Positions 8,448-17,035 of a stretch of 64,000 bases of DNA are shown piece by piece. Source of the DNA: Gammaproteobacteria bacterium (GTDB lineage Bacteria; Pseudomonadota; Gammaproteobacteria; Steroidobacterales; Woeseiaceae); NCBI GenBank assembly GCA_022600955.1, contig JAHZJK010000025.1, positions 35,141-99,140 on the forward strand. The letters are read 5' to 3'. Within the stretch, counting starts at the first letter, position 1; each line of letters begins with the position of its first letter. Below the pieces are notes generated by a model that was not told the origin of the DNA, did no database searches, and saw only the letters and a list, made by a program, of their open reading frames with translations. The position numbers were made by a program, and so were the translations under genes.

Positions 8448-10204
8448 TACGTTTGTCCTTTCGCCGCTGTGGCTCGCCTTTGCGGCAGCCTCGACGTTTT
8501 CTTGGATGCGTCGACAATCGACCGCAAGACATCCTCTTTTGGGCCGAACGCGACCTGTTGCCCATCGCGCATCATTAAGACGAGGTCGACGGCGACGATC
8601 GCACTCGGCCTGTGAGCAATCACGATGACCACCCCGCCCCGCCCCCTGACCGAAGCGATCGCTCGCGTGAGTGCCGCGTCGCCCTCGGCATCGAGATTGG
8701 CATTTGGCTCGTCCATGACAATCAGGCATGGGTCCCGATAAAGCGCGCGGGCTAGCGCGACCCTCTGCCGCTGACCACCTGACAGGCCTTGGCCATCCTG
8801 GCCGAGCTGCGTCTCGTAGCCATTGGCCAGGTTCAGAATCAAATCGTGCGCACCAGCGTTCACGGCCGCGGCGATAATGGCTTCAGCGGGTGCTTCAAGC
8901 TCAAACCGAGCGATATTTTCGGCGACGGTGCCGTGGAAGAGCGCGCCGTCCTGCGGCAGGTAGCCGATATGCTGGCCCAATGCCGTCGAATCCCACTGGT
9001 CGAAGGTTGCCCCATCGAGCCGCACCTGCCCCGCGCTCAGTGGCCACAGCCCGAGCAGCGCTTTCGCTAACGTTGTCTTGCCGGCCCCGGATGGCCCGAT
9101 GATCCCCAAACCGTCGCCGGGCCGAAGGGAGAACCGCACACCTGAGATGATTGGGGTCCCTGATGGCCTGCCGTCGGCACCAATGGCCCACGCTGCCAGC
9201 CCTTCAACGTCCAGCGCGCCCTGTGGCTTGGGAAGCTGAGTGCACTCAGGAGTGGCTGCCTGCGGGTGCAACCGTTCGGAAATTCTCTGACAGGCTTGCC
9301 TCGCCGACTGGAAGCCTCGCCAATGGGCGATTGCCTGATCGACTGGTGCCAGAGCCCGCCCCATCAGGATCGAACCGGCAATCATCATGCCGGGTGTGAT
9401 CTGCTGCTCGATTGCCAGCCAGGCACCCAGAGCCAGCATCCCGGACTGGAAGAGCAGGCGCAGTGTTTTGGAGATGCTGGCGAGGAGACCGGCGCGATCA
9501 CTGGCATGACCCTGTGTTGCCAGGGCCTGATTCTTGACCGACAGCCACCGGCGCTTCAGGGCACTGCCCATGCCCATCGCTTTCACCGTCTCTGCTGCGC
9601 GCCTTCCCTCCTCCGCTAGTGCGTGGCCTTTTTCGGATGCTTGTGCGGCTTGCGCCAGAGGTTCGGCGGTCAGTGTTTCGTTCAGAATTGCGAGAGCAAA
9701 GAGAATGCCAGCGGCCAATAACGCAAACCAGCCGAGCGAGTTATGGAAAATAAATATGACGGCCAGATAGACCGGGACCCAGGGCATGTCGAAAAAGGCA
9801 AACGGTCCGGGCCCGGAGGTGAATTGGCGCACTGCATCTAGATCGCGCAATGCTTGCCCGCGATTCGATCCGACTCGTGTCGGGCCCAGCCCTTCTGACA
9901 TCATGGACTCGAAGATTGGATCACGAAGACTTTCGTCAAGTTTGGCGCCGACACGAACCAATACGCGTGAGCGCACCAGCTCGAGTAAACCCATCAAGGC
10001 ATAGAGCGCTATCAGGAGAATCACTAGCGCGGTGAGCGTTGGCAAAGAGCCCGACGCTAGAACGCGGTCGTACACCTGCAACATAAAAAGGGGTCCAGTC
10101 AGCATCAAAATGTTGACTGCGCACGAAAAAATACCGACTCCTGTCAGTGCACCGCGGCATTGTGCCAGCGCGGTTCTCGGAGCTAAAGATTGGAGTAATG
10201 CCAT
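8447..10204 (-). CDS. Type I secretion ABC transporter, PrtD family
   Basis: I take the ATG at 10204; a GTG four codons earlier (10216) is an alternative with no better ribosome site. The product has 585 residues. The N-terminal membrane domain has about six helices (~20-300) and there is no peptidase-C39 domain. The C-terminal nucleotide-binding domain has Walker A GPSGAGKTT, signature LSGGQRQR, Walker B LIVMDEPNANLD and the switch His in IAHRPS. It exports an unprocessed protein by ATP hydrolysis. The gene lies 66 bp after its probable cargo gene and is translationally coupled to the fusion protein gene. Confidence 0.92.
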   Translation of the reverse strand: MALLQSLAPRTALAQCRGALTGVGIFSCAVNILMLTGPLFMLQVYDRVLASGSLPTLTALVILLIALYALMGLLELVRSRVLVRVGAKLDESLRDPIFESMMSEGLGPTRVGSNRGQALRDLDAVRQFTSGPGPFAFFDMPWVPVYLAVIFIFHNSLGWFALLAAGILFALAILNETLTAEPLAQAAQASEKGHALAEEGRRAAETVKAMGMGSALKRRWLSVKNQALATQGHASDRAGLLASISKTLRLLFQSGMLALGAWLAIEQQITPGMMIAGSILMGRALAPVDQAIAHWRGFQSARQACQRISERLHPQAATPECTQLPKPQGALDVEGLAAWAIGADGRPSGTPIISGVRFSLRPGDGLGIIGPSGAGKTTLAKALLGLWPLSAGQVRLDGATFDQWDSTALGQHIGYLPQDGALFHGTVAENIARFELEAPAEAIIAAAVNAGAHDLILNLANGYETQLGQDGQGLSGGQRQRVALARALYRDPCLIVMDEPNANLDAEGDAALTRAIASVRGRGGVVIVIAHRPSAIVAVDLVLMMRDGQQVAFGPKEDVLRSIVDASKKTSRLPQRRATAAKGQT

Positions 10205-10270
10205 GACTACGGCCACCGTCTATGGTGCGTTGGGGCCCCAAAATGGGGCCCCAAGCGTTTTCATACTCAG

Positions 10271-11662
10271 TTAGATGAAGTCGATGTAGAAAGGCACATC
10301 GACGTAGGCAGGCTGATACAGAGATGCATCCGCCGAGTGGTTCCCAATACCGAAGCAGAAGGAATCCGAGCCAGACAGACCCGAGAACACGGAACCGAAG
10401 GCACTTGGCAGCGTGATCTGAGGCATGGGTCCGCCCGCAAAGCCAAATGCAGGTATCGCGGCTCCGTCATCCGCTGCGGGGCTGAACACGAACGGATTGG
10501 CATTTGCATCCTCTTTGACCTGGGTGACGCTATCGAAAATCTGCTGAATTTCGGCGTCTGTGATCGAAGCGGACCAAGGATTGAGCACCGGTGAGGCGTC
10601 TGCGGCAGCTGGCGTGTTAGCCGAACTGGTGGGCGTACCATTCGGAGTGCTTTCTACACTTGTCTCAGTCTGAGCAACGATTGTCGTCGCCGGTCCGCCA
10701 GCGGTTGACGTTGTCGCCGTCGCAGAGCCACCAACCGAGACTGACGCAGAGCCACCCGGTCCGGCTGTAGCCGTCGAAGTGGACTCGGAGGAAACGTTTG
10801 CGTTTGGCGTGCTGTCAGAGGCTGACGCGTTAACGGTTACCGGAGTGCCAGTCGTTGCGCTATCGATTGCAGCGGGTGTTGCGTCTGGCGCAGCTGCTGG
10901 CGCAGCGATAACGGTAGCTGTAGGTGCAGGCTCGGAAGGTGTCGGCACAACAGGAGGTGCGACAACATCGACTGTAGATGCTGGCTCAGAGGGTGTCGGC
11001 ACTGTGACGGGCGTGCCGTTCGACGTACTAATTGTCGATGCGCTCTGCTCTGTGGTCGTCGTCTCTGTCTGATCGTTGGTTGACGAGTTTGCGGTTTCAG
11101 TGGTCGGATTCCCGCTCGAATCGAGGGTCGTGATCGATCTCTGAGTGTTGGTCGTCTCGTCAACCTGCTCGGTGCTGGTCGACCGGGTCTCAGCGGTGGT
11201 TGTCCGTTCGGAACGAACATCTTCGTTCGACGCGTCGGGCACTTGTGAGGTCAGTTCGGCCTGGCGAGCCGCGAACTGAGCGCGCAAATCCGGTTGGCTG
11301 CCGATATTCAGGCTAGTGGCGATATTGGATAAGGGCGCACGATCGAGCGCAGTGAGCAGCGAATCAGCGGTGGGTATCGCGGTCGAGATCGTCGGCGCGA
11401 CGCCTGGGCTGCTTTCCACTGTCGTCTCAGTCTGAGCGGCGGTCGTCGTGGCAGGTGCACCTGCGTTCGGCGTTGTCACCGTGGCAGAGCCACCTACGGA
11501 TATTGATGCAGAGCCGTTTTGGCCAGATGCTGCCGTCGCAGTTGACGCTGAAGTGGCGTCCGCGTTCGGCGTGCTGTCGGATGTCGACGCGGTAATAGAC
11601 GTCGGTGTGGAAGAAACGCCGGTCTGGGCGCTGCTGGGATTTGCTGCTGGTTGTACGATCAT
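10271..11662 (-). CDS. Ser/Thr/Ala-rich repeat protein, probable cargo of the adjacent type I exporter
   Basis: The start is the ATG at 11662, with GAGGAG 7 bases before it. The product has 463 residues and is low in complexity, very rich in Ser, Thr, Ala, Pro and Val. It has no signal peptide and no Cys before the last ~30 residues. A block of ~50 residues (SDSTPNA..., GSAS(I/V)SVGGSAT, AQTET(T/S)VES) occurs twice, near residues 25-90 and 270-340. A 12-residue TVPTPSEPAST-type unit is also tandemly repeated near 225-255. The C-terminus ends VDVPFYIDFI: an acidic residue followed by hydrophobic ones is the C-terminal export signal seen in PrtD-dependent proteases and lipases. No RTX nonapeptides are present, so this would be a non-RTX cargo. 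Export by the downstream ABC/HlyD pair is inferred from position and C-terminus. Confidence 0.65.
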   Translation of the reverse strand: MIVQPAANPSSAQTGVSSTPTSITASTSDSTPNADATSASTATAASGQNGSASISVGGSATVTTPNAGAPATTTAAQTETTVESSPGVAPTISTAIPTADSLLTALDRAPLSNIATSLNIGSQPDLRAQFAARQAELTSQVPDASNEDVRSERTTTAETRSTSTEQVDETTNTQRSITTLDSSGNPTTETANSSTNDQTETTTTEQSASTISTSNGTPVTVPTPSEPASTVDVVAPPVVPTPSEPAPTATVIAAPAAAPDATPAAIDSATTGTPVTVNASASDSTPNANVSSESTSTATAGPGGSASVSVGGSATATTSTAGGPATTIVAQTETSVESTPNGTPTSSANTPAAADASPVLNPWSASITDAEIQQIFDSVTQVKEDANANPFVFSPAADDGAAIPAFGFAGGPMPQITLPSAFGSVFSGLSGSDSFCFGIGNHSADASLYQPAYVDVPFYIDFI

Positions 11663-11764
11663 CTGAAACTCCTCGTTTCGTTTGGTTCGGTTTGTGGGGC
11701 CCTTGTCGCTCGATTGCTTGCCCCTACATTGTCTGGCCTCTGCGCTGCAAAGGACTCGGGAAAT

Positions 11765-11875
11765 GATTCTAGGTATCACCGCTAAAGGACATCACGGCAA
11801 TCGGATTAGATCGGGCTATGAGTTGTGTGAAGAAAAGATAAACACTCTCTATGGGTTTCTTAAACGGGAAATCGG
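11765..11875 (-). promoter_or_regulatory. Conserved promoter element, copy B (drives T1SS cargo operon)
   Basis: This copy has the invariant 20-mer followed by CACA (second half-site TTCACA), then 15 bases and TCTAAT. It shares with copy C an extra ~40 bp on the far side (a TATGGGTT..AAACGGGAAA stretch to 11873) and the downstream TGGCCTCTGC leader. The ATG of the cargo gene is ~100 bp downstream, leaving a long 5' untranslated leader. Confidence 0.65.
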
Positions 11876-11885
11876 CGTGCGCCAT

Positions 11886-11920
11886 AAAAAAAGCCCCCGC
11901 TGGGTAGACCAGTGGGGGCT
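11886..11920 (-). terminator. Intrinsic terminator of the beta-barrel gene
   Basis: A 12-bp stem with one G-T pair (AGCCCCCGCTGG and CCAGTGGGGGCT, loop GTAGA) is followed on the minus strand by a run of seven T. It lies 27 bp after the stop codon of the outer-membrane barrel gene and insulates the cargo operon from it. Confidence 0.85.
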
Positions 11921-11946
11921 CGTTCTTCAATAGTCTGGAAGTGACC

Positions 11947-12450
11947 TTACGACCCAAACTGGTACCCAATCGAGATCATTGATGCAGCGTCCAGATCGCC
12001 AAGAAATTGGGTGTACGAGAGACTGAATCTCTTGTAGGCACCGCCGACCGAAAGACCAAAACCACGTTCATCGGTTCTGCCCGGCGCGCCGATACCACTT
12101 GCCTTGGCCTCGAGATTGGCGTAAATCGCCCGTCCGTAGATGCTGAAGTCGTTCTGAAGTTCACGGCTATAGCGGTAGGCGATGCCGTAGGATGGCTCAA
12201 GGTCAATCTTGACGGGACCGACGTTGTCGTCGCTAATTCCAGATGCCAGGAATAGCTCCATCACTCCTTTGGTACCTGCACTGTAACCCCGACCGTAGCC
12301 GACAAATGCGTAAAGCGCACCGGGATCGACATCAATCCCGTTGTCGTCTAGATTGACTCTCGTGTAGCCAAATTCAGCCTCTAAACCATCCGCATTTGCG
12401 ATCGCACTAAAAAATGTTGCGGCAGTCAATGCCAAGATAAATCGTTTCAT
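11947..12450 (-). CDS. Small outer-membrane beta-barrel protein
   Basis: The product has 167 residues; AGGAG lies 7 bases before the ATG. A signal peptide (~1-20, cleaved near SAIANA-DG) is followed by alternating hydrophobic beta strands (LEAEFGYTRVNL, YGIAYRYSREL, SIYGRAIYANLEA, GFGLSVGGAYKRFSLSY). The last strand is ISIGYQFGS, the usual aromatic-terminated barrel end with two extra residues. The size suggests an 8-stranded barrel of the OmpX/OmpW kind. It has its own terminator and copy C of the conserved promoter element, and lies just downstream of a two-component operon that could control it. Confidence 0.75.
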   Translation of the reverse strand: MKRFILALTAATFFSAIANADGLEAEFGYTRVNLDDNGIDVDPGALYAFVGYGRGYSAGTKGVMELFLASGISDDNVGPVKIDLEPSYGIAYRYSRELQNDFSIYGRAIYANLEAKASGIGAPGRTDERGFGLSVGGAYKRFSLSYTQFLGDLDAASMISIGYQFGS

Positions 12451-12544
12451 TCGTTTCTCCTAAGACTCAGGTTGACGGGACACTTATCGATGAACTGTTT
12501 GCCCCGTCAGTAACTGGCCTCTGCACGCCAGAGCGCCTGAGAAA

Positions 12545-12655
12545 TGATTCTAGAGAGCGCCACTAAAGGCTATTGTGGGAGTCTGATTAGACCCGGCTAA
12601 GGATCGGATGAAGAAAAGATAAACACTCTTTATGGGTTCTCTAAACGGGAAAGCG
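12545..12655 (-). promoter_or_regulatory. Conserved promoter element, copy C (drives beta-barrel gene)
   Basis: This is the most regular copy: TTTATC-N5-TTCATC, 15 bases, TCTAAT inside the palindrome GTCTAATCAGAC, then the conserved CCTTTAGTG and CTAGAATC blocks. It lies between the response-regulator stop codon (12707) and the barrel start (12450). Confidence 0.7.
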
Positions 12656-12706
12656 ACGCAAGAGTGGTACGGGAACACCACTATGAACAACCGCAGTGCG
12701 TATCCG

Positions 12707-13393
12707 CTACTCGTTGTCAGACGTAGCGAGACGATACCCCAGACCACGCACCGTTTCGATCACTGACGTCGACTTGCAGACAGTCAGTTTTTTTCGCAGC
12801 TTGCTGATGTGTACGTCGACAACATTCGTGAGCGGATCCATCGACAAGCCCCAGACATTGTTTAGTACCCGCTCCCGGCTATACACCTTGCCAGGCTTTG
12901 TCATCAGCAACTCGAGGATCGCGAGTTCTTTCGCCGTTAAATCGATCGGCTCCGATGCGGCCGATACACGCATAGTTTCGCGATCGAACGTGATATCACC
13001 AAATGTGAGCACATCTTTTCCCAATGTGGGGTGCTTGCCACGACGGTGGAGCGCTTCAATCCTTGCCAACAGTTCATCGACATCAAATGGTTTCGTCATG
13101 TAGTCATCCGCACCCATGCGAAGCCCAAGAACGATATCGTTGATACCGCCGAGTGCCGTCAACATGAGAACGGGTGTCAGGACACCTCGCGCCCGCAGTT
13201 CTTGGCACACATCGCGGCCATGCATATCCGGCAACAACAAGTCGAGAATGATGAGGTCGACATCCGCGTCAGTGCCAAGCGCCAGCCCCTCCTGTCCACA
13301 AGACACACGCACACATGCATGTCCTTCCGCCTGTAAACCACGCACCAAAAAGTCGGAAATGCGATCATCGTCTTCAACAATCAGGATTCTCAT
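12707..13393 (-). CDS. OmpR-family response regulator
   Basis: The product has 228 residues. The receiver domain (1-~120) has the acidic pocket Glu7/Asp8, the phosphoacceptor Asp51 (LIILDLLLP) and Lys in MTKPF. The C-terminal winged-helix DNA-binding domain (~128-222) has the recognition segment NVVDVHISKLRKKL and the wing RGLGYRL. The start ATG overlaps the kinase stop by four bases (ATGA). Its likely targets are the 11-bp-spaced direct repeats found upstream of the neighbouring barrel, cargo and lipoprotein genes; that link is inference. Confidence 0.93.
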   Translation of the reverse strand: MRILIVEDDDRISDFLVRGLQAEGHACVRVSCGQEGLALGTDADVDLIILDLLLPDMHGRDVCQELRARGVLTPVLMLTALGGINDIVLGLRMGADDYMTKPFDVDELLARIEALHRRGKHPTLGKDVLTFGDITFDRETMRVSAASEPIDLTAKELAILELLMTKPGKVYSRERVLNNVWGLSMDPLTNVVDVHISKLRKKLTVCKSTSVIETVRGLGYRLATSDNE

Positions 13394-15015
13394 GCGACCG
13401 ACCTTAGACTAGAATCTTTAATGGGCAGCTGAACCGTAGCCTGCGCACCGCCGCAATGTCTGCCAACGAGCGTGATTTGCCCACTGTGGGATTCTACTAT
13501 TGCCTTGGCAACCGGCAAGCCGAGGCCAGTGCCATCGGAGTGACGTTCGGCATTGCTGCCGCGGTAGAATCGAGTGAATACGCTTTCCGCCTCCTCTTTC
13601 GTGAGACCGATGCCGTTGTCAGTCACGGTAACTTGAATGAAGTCACCGTTTACGCAAAGCCGGACGTCAATGTGACCTTCAGATTTGCTATAGCGCAAAG
13701 CATTGTCCAACAGGATGGCAAACACTTGATGAAGTCGGCCGCGATCGCCGATCATTAACGCCTGCTCGTCAGTTTGCTCGACTGCAATGGTGACATGTTT
13801 TCGGTGCGCGGCGGGACGAAAAAAATCGCAAATGTCTGCGACGAGCGAGCCGATGTCGACGGGGTTTAACTTGAAGCGTGGCGCGCCTGCCTCGGCCCTT
13901 GCCATAAACAATAGATCTTCTACCAATCGAGTTGTGTGATCGACTTGATGCAAGATGAGCTCAAGCACCTCTCTATACTCGGTGACATCACGACCCGAGC
14001 CACGAAGCGCAATTTGCGTCTCACCACGGATCACCGTGAGCGGCGTTCTCAATTCGTGGCTGATATCTGCCAACAGTTGCCGCCGATTATGGTCCGCCTG
14101 TTCGAGCAAGACATTGGAATCTTCGAAGTCTTTGGTACGTTCCGCAACAGCCGCTTCAAGTGCGTCTCGCGAACCCTCTAGTGCGGAACGGTGTGTCGCA
14201 AGTTCTTTGGCCATCTCGTTGAAAGCGCTCGCAAGGTGGCTGAATTCCGTCTCAGCCAATGGCTCAATACGATGATCGAGATAGCCGGCCCTCAATGCTT
14301 TTGCGCCGCGATGTAGTGCCGACAAGGATGATGTTAGCCGGCTCGACAAGATCAGGCTCCCAACGACCGTGACCGCAACAACAAGCAAGGTAACGCCGGG
14401 CAAGATCGACGAGACTCGCCGTCCGAGGGCACGCGCAGCGTTGTCGGCTTCAAGCGCATCCGCGGAATGCCGGGCGATCGCAGTTTCGATGAGCTCCTCA
14501 AGCCGTCCTGCCATAGCAGCGCTCTGAAGATGACTCAGTTGCTGTTTCGCTACCTCGGCGTCGCCGCGGGCAAGCGCAGACGTGACCGCATCGACCCCAT
14601 CGGCAATGTCATCGAGCAAGACTTCAATCTCAACCAAATGCCCGATGTCGTTCAAATGCTCCGGATCATTCTCACCTCGTTCGGCAGACTGTACCGACTC
14701 TAGTACAGCGGTGACCCGATCACGCACTTTCGCTATCTGCTGCCGAATTGACTGCGAGAAGGCGGACCTTGTCGCGGTACTCTCAATCTGCTCCTCCATC
14801 GATAAACTGCTCAGGGTGTTTAGCGTGTGATACGTCAGGTTCTCGAGCTCAAGGTAGTTGTCCAGAACGCCATGAGCCAGTTCCGTACGAGTGATGTGGT
14901 GTGTGTATTGCTGTGTAGTCTCGTAGAAGAACCAGGCGAGAAGCACCACCACTGCTAGCGGCCCAATGGTGGCTAACTGGAGTTTCTGGGCGAACGCGAA
15001 TCGAGGTAGATGCAT
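13390..15015 (-). CDS. Membrane sensor histidine kinase
   Basis: The product has 541 residues. TM1 spans ~15-32, followed by a helical periplasmic sensor of ~170 residues, TM2 (~206-228) and a HAMP linker. The HisKA domain has phospho-His320 (DISHELRTPLT). The HATPase domain has the N box (LLDNALRYS), G1 DNGIGL and G2 GTGLGLPVAK. The all-helical periplasmic part resembles four-helix-bundle sensors; the ligand is unknown. It is the first gene of a two-gene operon with the regulator at 12707. An inverted repeat and a pair of 21-bp direct repeats lie upstream. Confidence 0.92.
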   Translation of the reverse strand: MHLPRFAFAQKLQLATIGPLAVVVLLAWFFYETTQQYTHHITRTELAHGVLDNYLELENLTYHTLNTLSSLSMEEQIESTATRSAFSQSIRQQIAKVRDRVTAVLESVQSAERGENDPEHLNDIGHLVEIEVLLDDIADGVDAVTSALARGDAEVAKQQLSHLQSAAMAGRLEELIETAIARHSADALEADNAARALGRRVSSILPGVTLLVVAVTVVGSLILSSRLTSSLSALHRGAKALRAGYLDHRIEPLAETEFSHLASAFNEMAKELATHRSALEGSRDALEAAVAERTKDFEDSNVLLEQADHNRRQLLADISHELRTPLTVIRGETQIALRGSGRDVTEYREVLELILHQVDHTTRLVEDLLFMARAEAGAPRFKLNPVDIGSLVADICDFFRPAAHRKHVTIAVEQTDEQALMIGDRGRLHQVFAILLDNALRYSKSEGHIDVRLCVNGDFIQVTVTDNGIGLTKEEAESVFTRFYRGSNAERHSDGTGLGLPVAKAIVESHSGQITLVGRHCGGAQATVQLPIKDSSLRSVA

Positions 15016-15042
15016 AGAGATGACCGACTAGATGAATTCCGA

Positions 15043-15073
15043 GCAGCACTGCATGCCAAGGCCGCAGTGCTGC
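15043..15073. repeat. Perfect 10-bp inverted repeat upstream of the kinase gene
   Basis: The arms GCAGCACTGC and GCAGTGCTGC have an 11-base loop and lie 28 bp before the kinase start. With no T-tract it may be an operator, or a weak terminator for the LysR gene upstream. Confidence 0.5.
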
Positions 15074-15115
15074 ATCGCTATAACGACTGGCGTAGTGTCA
15101 CACAACTCACTTGGA

Positions 15116-15158
15116 GATTTCATGAAGGAATCCTATGATTTTCATGAAGTATTCCTAT
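15116..15158. promoter_or_regulatory. Adjacent 21/22-bp direct repeats, possible response-regulator site
   Basis: Two abutting near-identical units (GATTTCATGAAGGAATCCTAT and a second with one insertion and two changes) lie about 100-145 bp before the kinase start. The second copy reaches into the stop codon of the LysR gene. Direct repeats spaced by two helical turns upstream of a kinase/regulator operon suggest autoregulation. Confidence 0.4.
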
Positions 15159-16105
15159 TCTCCAGACAGAGAAATGTGTGTCCGATTGGGGGCGGATCTG
15201 CGATCCCAATACGGCGGAGAGCCGAAACGATCAACGAAGAAGTCAATGAACACACGGACTTTTGGCGTGACCAGGCGTCCCAATGGGTAGACCGCGGAAA
15301 TCGTCGCCTCGGCAAGCTTAAAGCCGCTGAGCACGGGTACTAGTGCGCCACTGCGAAGGTGCTCACTGACACTCCATGTCGCATTGATCGAAGGACCAAG
15401 ACCGGCAAGCGTGGCATCGCGCATGGCCTCACCATTGTCGACAATTAGTTGTCCGCTCACACGGATTGAACGTAGCTTATCGCCGTCGATGAAATCCCAC
15501 TTTTCGATACCGCGAAAGATGACGCAGCGGTGTGACACAAGTTCGTCAAGTGACTCTGGAGCGCCGTGACGTTCAATGTAGTCGGGCGATGCGCAAATGA
15601 TTCGTTGATCGGGTGCCAGTTTCCGAGAGACGAGCGTTGAACTGGGCAATCGCATATCGCGTATCGCTACATCGAAACCGCCTTCGACCAGGTCCTCAAT
15701 TTGATCACTCAAATGCAGATCGAGAGTCAAGTCCGGGTATCGCTCAAAGAAGTCCGGGAGCGCTGGAACCATGTGCATGCGACCAAACGAAGCCGGTGCT
15801 GTGACTCGGAGCCTACCCGATGGCGAGGCAACTTCACTGCCAACCGCGGCATGTGCTGCACTGACAGAATCCAGAACCTGATCGGCGTGGGGTAATAGGG
15901 CCTCTCCATCCTCTGTCAGTGACACACTGCGAGTGGTTCTCTGTAGCAGCCGAACGCCGAGTTCCTGCTCCAACTTGGCTATGCGAGCACTGGCAGTTGC
16001 GGGTGAGACGCCGAGTTCTCGCCCGGCCGCGCGGATGTTTCTCAATCGAGCCGCTCTGACGAAAAGTGCTAAGGAGTCAATGTCCATCGGTCGATTATAT
16101 CGCAT
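15155..16105 (-). CDS. LysR-family transcriptional regulator
   Basis: The product has 316 residues from the ATG at 16105. A second ATG at 16087 (MDIDSLALFVRAA) fits the usual family start better; neither has a clear ribosome site. The N-terminal winged helix (GRELGVSPATASARIAKLEQELGVRLLQRTTRSVSLT) is followed by a periplasmic-binding-like effector domain (~90-300). It belongs to the group that acts next to short-chain dehydrogenases, and it is divergent from an SDR/enoyl-CoA hydratase pair across a 100-bp gap holding an ATCGCA/TGCGAT inverted repeat. It probably controls that pair and itself. Confidence 0.9.
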   Translation of the reverse strand: MRYNRPMDIDSLALFVRAARLRNIRAAGRELGVSPATASARIAKLEQELGVRLLQRTTRSVSLTEDGEALLPHADQVLDSVSAAHAAVGSEVASPSGRLRVTAPASFGRMHMVPALPDFFERYPDLTLDLHLSDQIEDLVEGGFDVAIRDMRLPSSTLVSRKLAPDQRIICASPDYIERHGAPESLDELVSHRCVIFRGIEKWDFIDGDKLRSIRVSGQLIVDNGEAMRDATLAGLGPSINATWSVSEHLRSGALVPVLSGFKLAEATISAVYPLGRLVTPKVRVFIDFFVDRFGSPPYWDRRSAPNRTHISLSGE

Positions 16106-16126
16106 TTCCGATCACTGTATTGCGAT
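16099..16126. promoter_or_regulatory. Candidate LysR operator
   Basis: The inverted half-sites ATCGCA and TGCGAT are separated by 16 bases in the divergent promoter region. It overlaps the 5' end of the longer LysR reading frame, which is an argument for the downstream start at 16087. Confidence 0.4.
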
Positions 16127-16205
16127 TTGGTATAGTTATCAAACTTTCGCAGATAGTGGATACTGCAGTTCATCGCCCTATCCTATCAATAGGTGATCAA
16201 AGACA

Positions 16206-17027
16206 ATGACCAAGACGTTTCTAGTCACAGGCGCCACCGACGGAGTCGGCAGGATCACCGCAAGACTCATTGCAGAGCTTGGCCACGAAGTTCTCGTTCA
16301 CGGTCGAACTGCATCCAAAGCGACTGACGCCGCTAAGAAAATTCAGCAGGAAACCGCAAATAACTCGGTCCACGGGTATCACGCAGATTTGGGCGACCTC
16401 GACGAGGTTCGGACGATCGCCGGTCAAGTGCTAACAAATCATCCGCGCATCGATGGCCTCATCAACAATGCCGGTATTGGTCCGGCTGCCGCACGCGGCG
16501 AGCGCGTTTTATCAACCGACGGCCACGAGCTTCGCTTTCAGGTGAATTACCTCTCTCTGGTTTTACTAACGGAATTGTTACTGCCGGCCCTCAAAGCGGC
16601 CAACGGACGAGTCGTCAATTTGGCATCTGTCGCTCAGGAAGAGATCGATCTCAATGATCTAATGACTGAGAAACGATTCTCTGGAATGAAAACCTACGCA
16701 CGCAGCAAACTTGCTGTGGTGATGTACAGTTTCACGCTAGCTGAGCGCATGAAAAATATTGGCGTCATGGTCAACGCGATGGACCCTGGTTCCCTATTGG
16801 CTACAAAGATGGTCAGTGCGATGGGTGTTGGCGCTTCGGGATCTGCCGAAGACGGCGCCAGGCGCGAAGTGCAACTTGCCCTATCTCCGGAATTCGACGG
16901 CACGACCGGGAAATATTTCAGCGAGGGCTACATCGACCGAGCGCACGCACAAGCCTATGACAACAATGTACGCATTGCATTGTGGGCACAAACCAAGAAT
17001 CTACTTAACTTACAAGAAGCGAATTAG
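16206..17027 (+). CDS. Short-chain dehydrogenase/reductase (SDR)
   Basis: The product has 273 residues. It has a Rossmann fold with the cofactor motif TGATDGVGR (~8-16), an HGR sequence after beta-2 typical of NADP(H) preference, INNAGIG (~88-94) and the catalytic Ser/Tyr/Lys set (LASVA and YARSK). The 'MTKTFLVTGATDGVG' start and the ELMTEKRFSG loop resemble retinol-dehydrogenase-like SDRs of unknown substrate. It is followed after 8 bp by an enoyl-CoA hydratase-family gene and is divergent from the LysR gene. Confidence 0.88.
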   Translation: MTKTFLVTGATDGVGRITARLIAELGHEVLVHGRTASKATDAAKKIQQETANNSVHGYHADLGDLDEVRTIAGQVLTNHPRIDGLINNAGIGPAAARGERVLSTDGHELRFQVNYLSLVLLTELLLPALKAANGRVVNLASVAQEEIDLNDLMTEKRFSGMKTYARSKLAVVMYSFTLAERMKNIGVMVNAMDPGSLLATKMVSAMGVGASGSAEDGARREVQLALSPEFDGTTGKYFSEGYIDRAHAQAYDNNVRIALWAQTKNLLNLQEAN

Positions 17028-17035
17028 GAACTGAT

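Noticed and set aside
8448..8729. N-terminal extension of the HlyD-type protein to 8729
   Set aside because: The extra residues lie inside the exporter gene and have a basic, shadow-frame composition. The TAATG overlap at 8447 with AGGA is a clear start.
10300..11660. Plus-strand open frames through the cargo gene (for example 10779-11072)
   Set aside because: They are mirror images of a Ser/Thr/Ala-rich gene with biased codons and have no ribosome sites.
11663..11779. N-terminal extension of the cargo protein to 11779
   Set aside because: GAGGAG is 7 bases before the ATG at 11662, and the extension would remove the conserved promoter leader.
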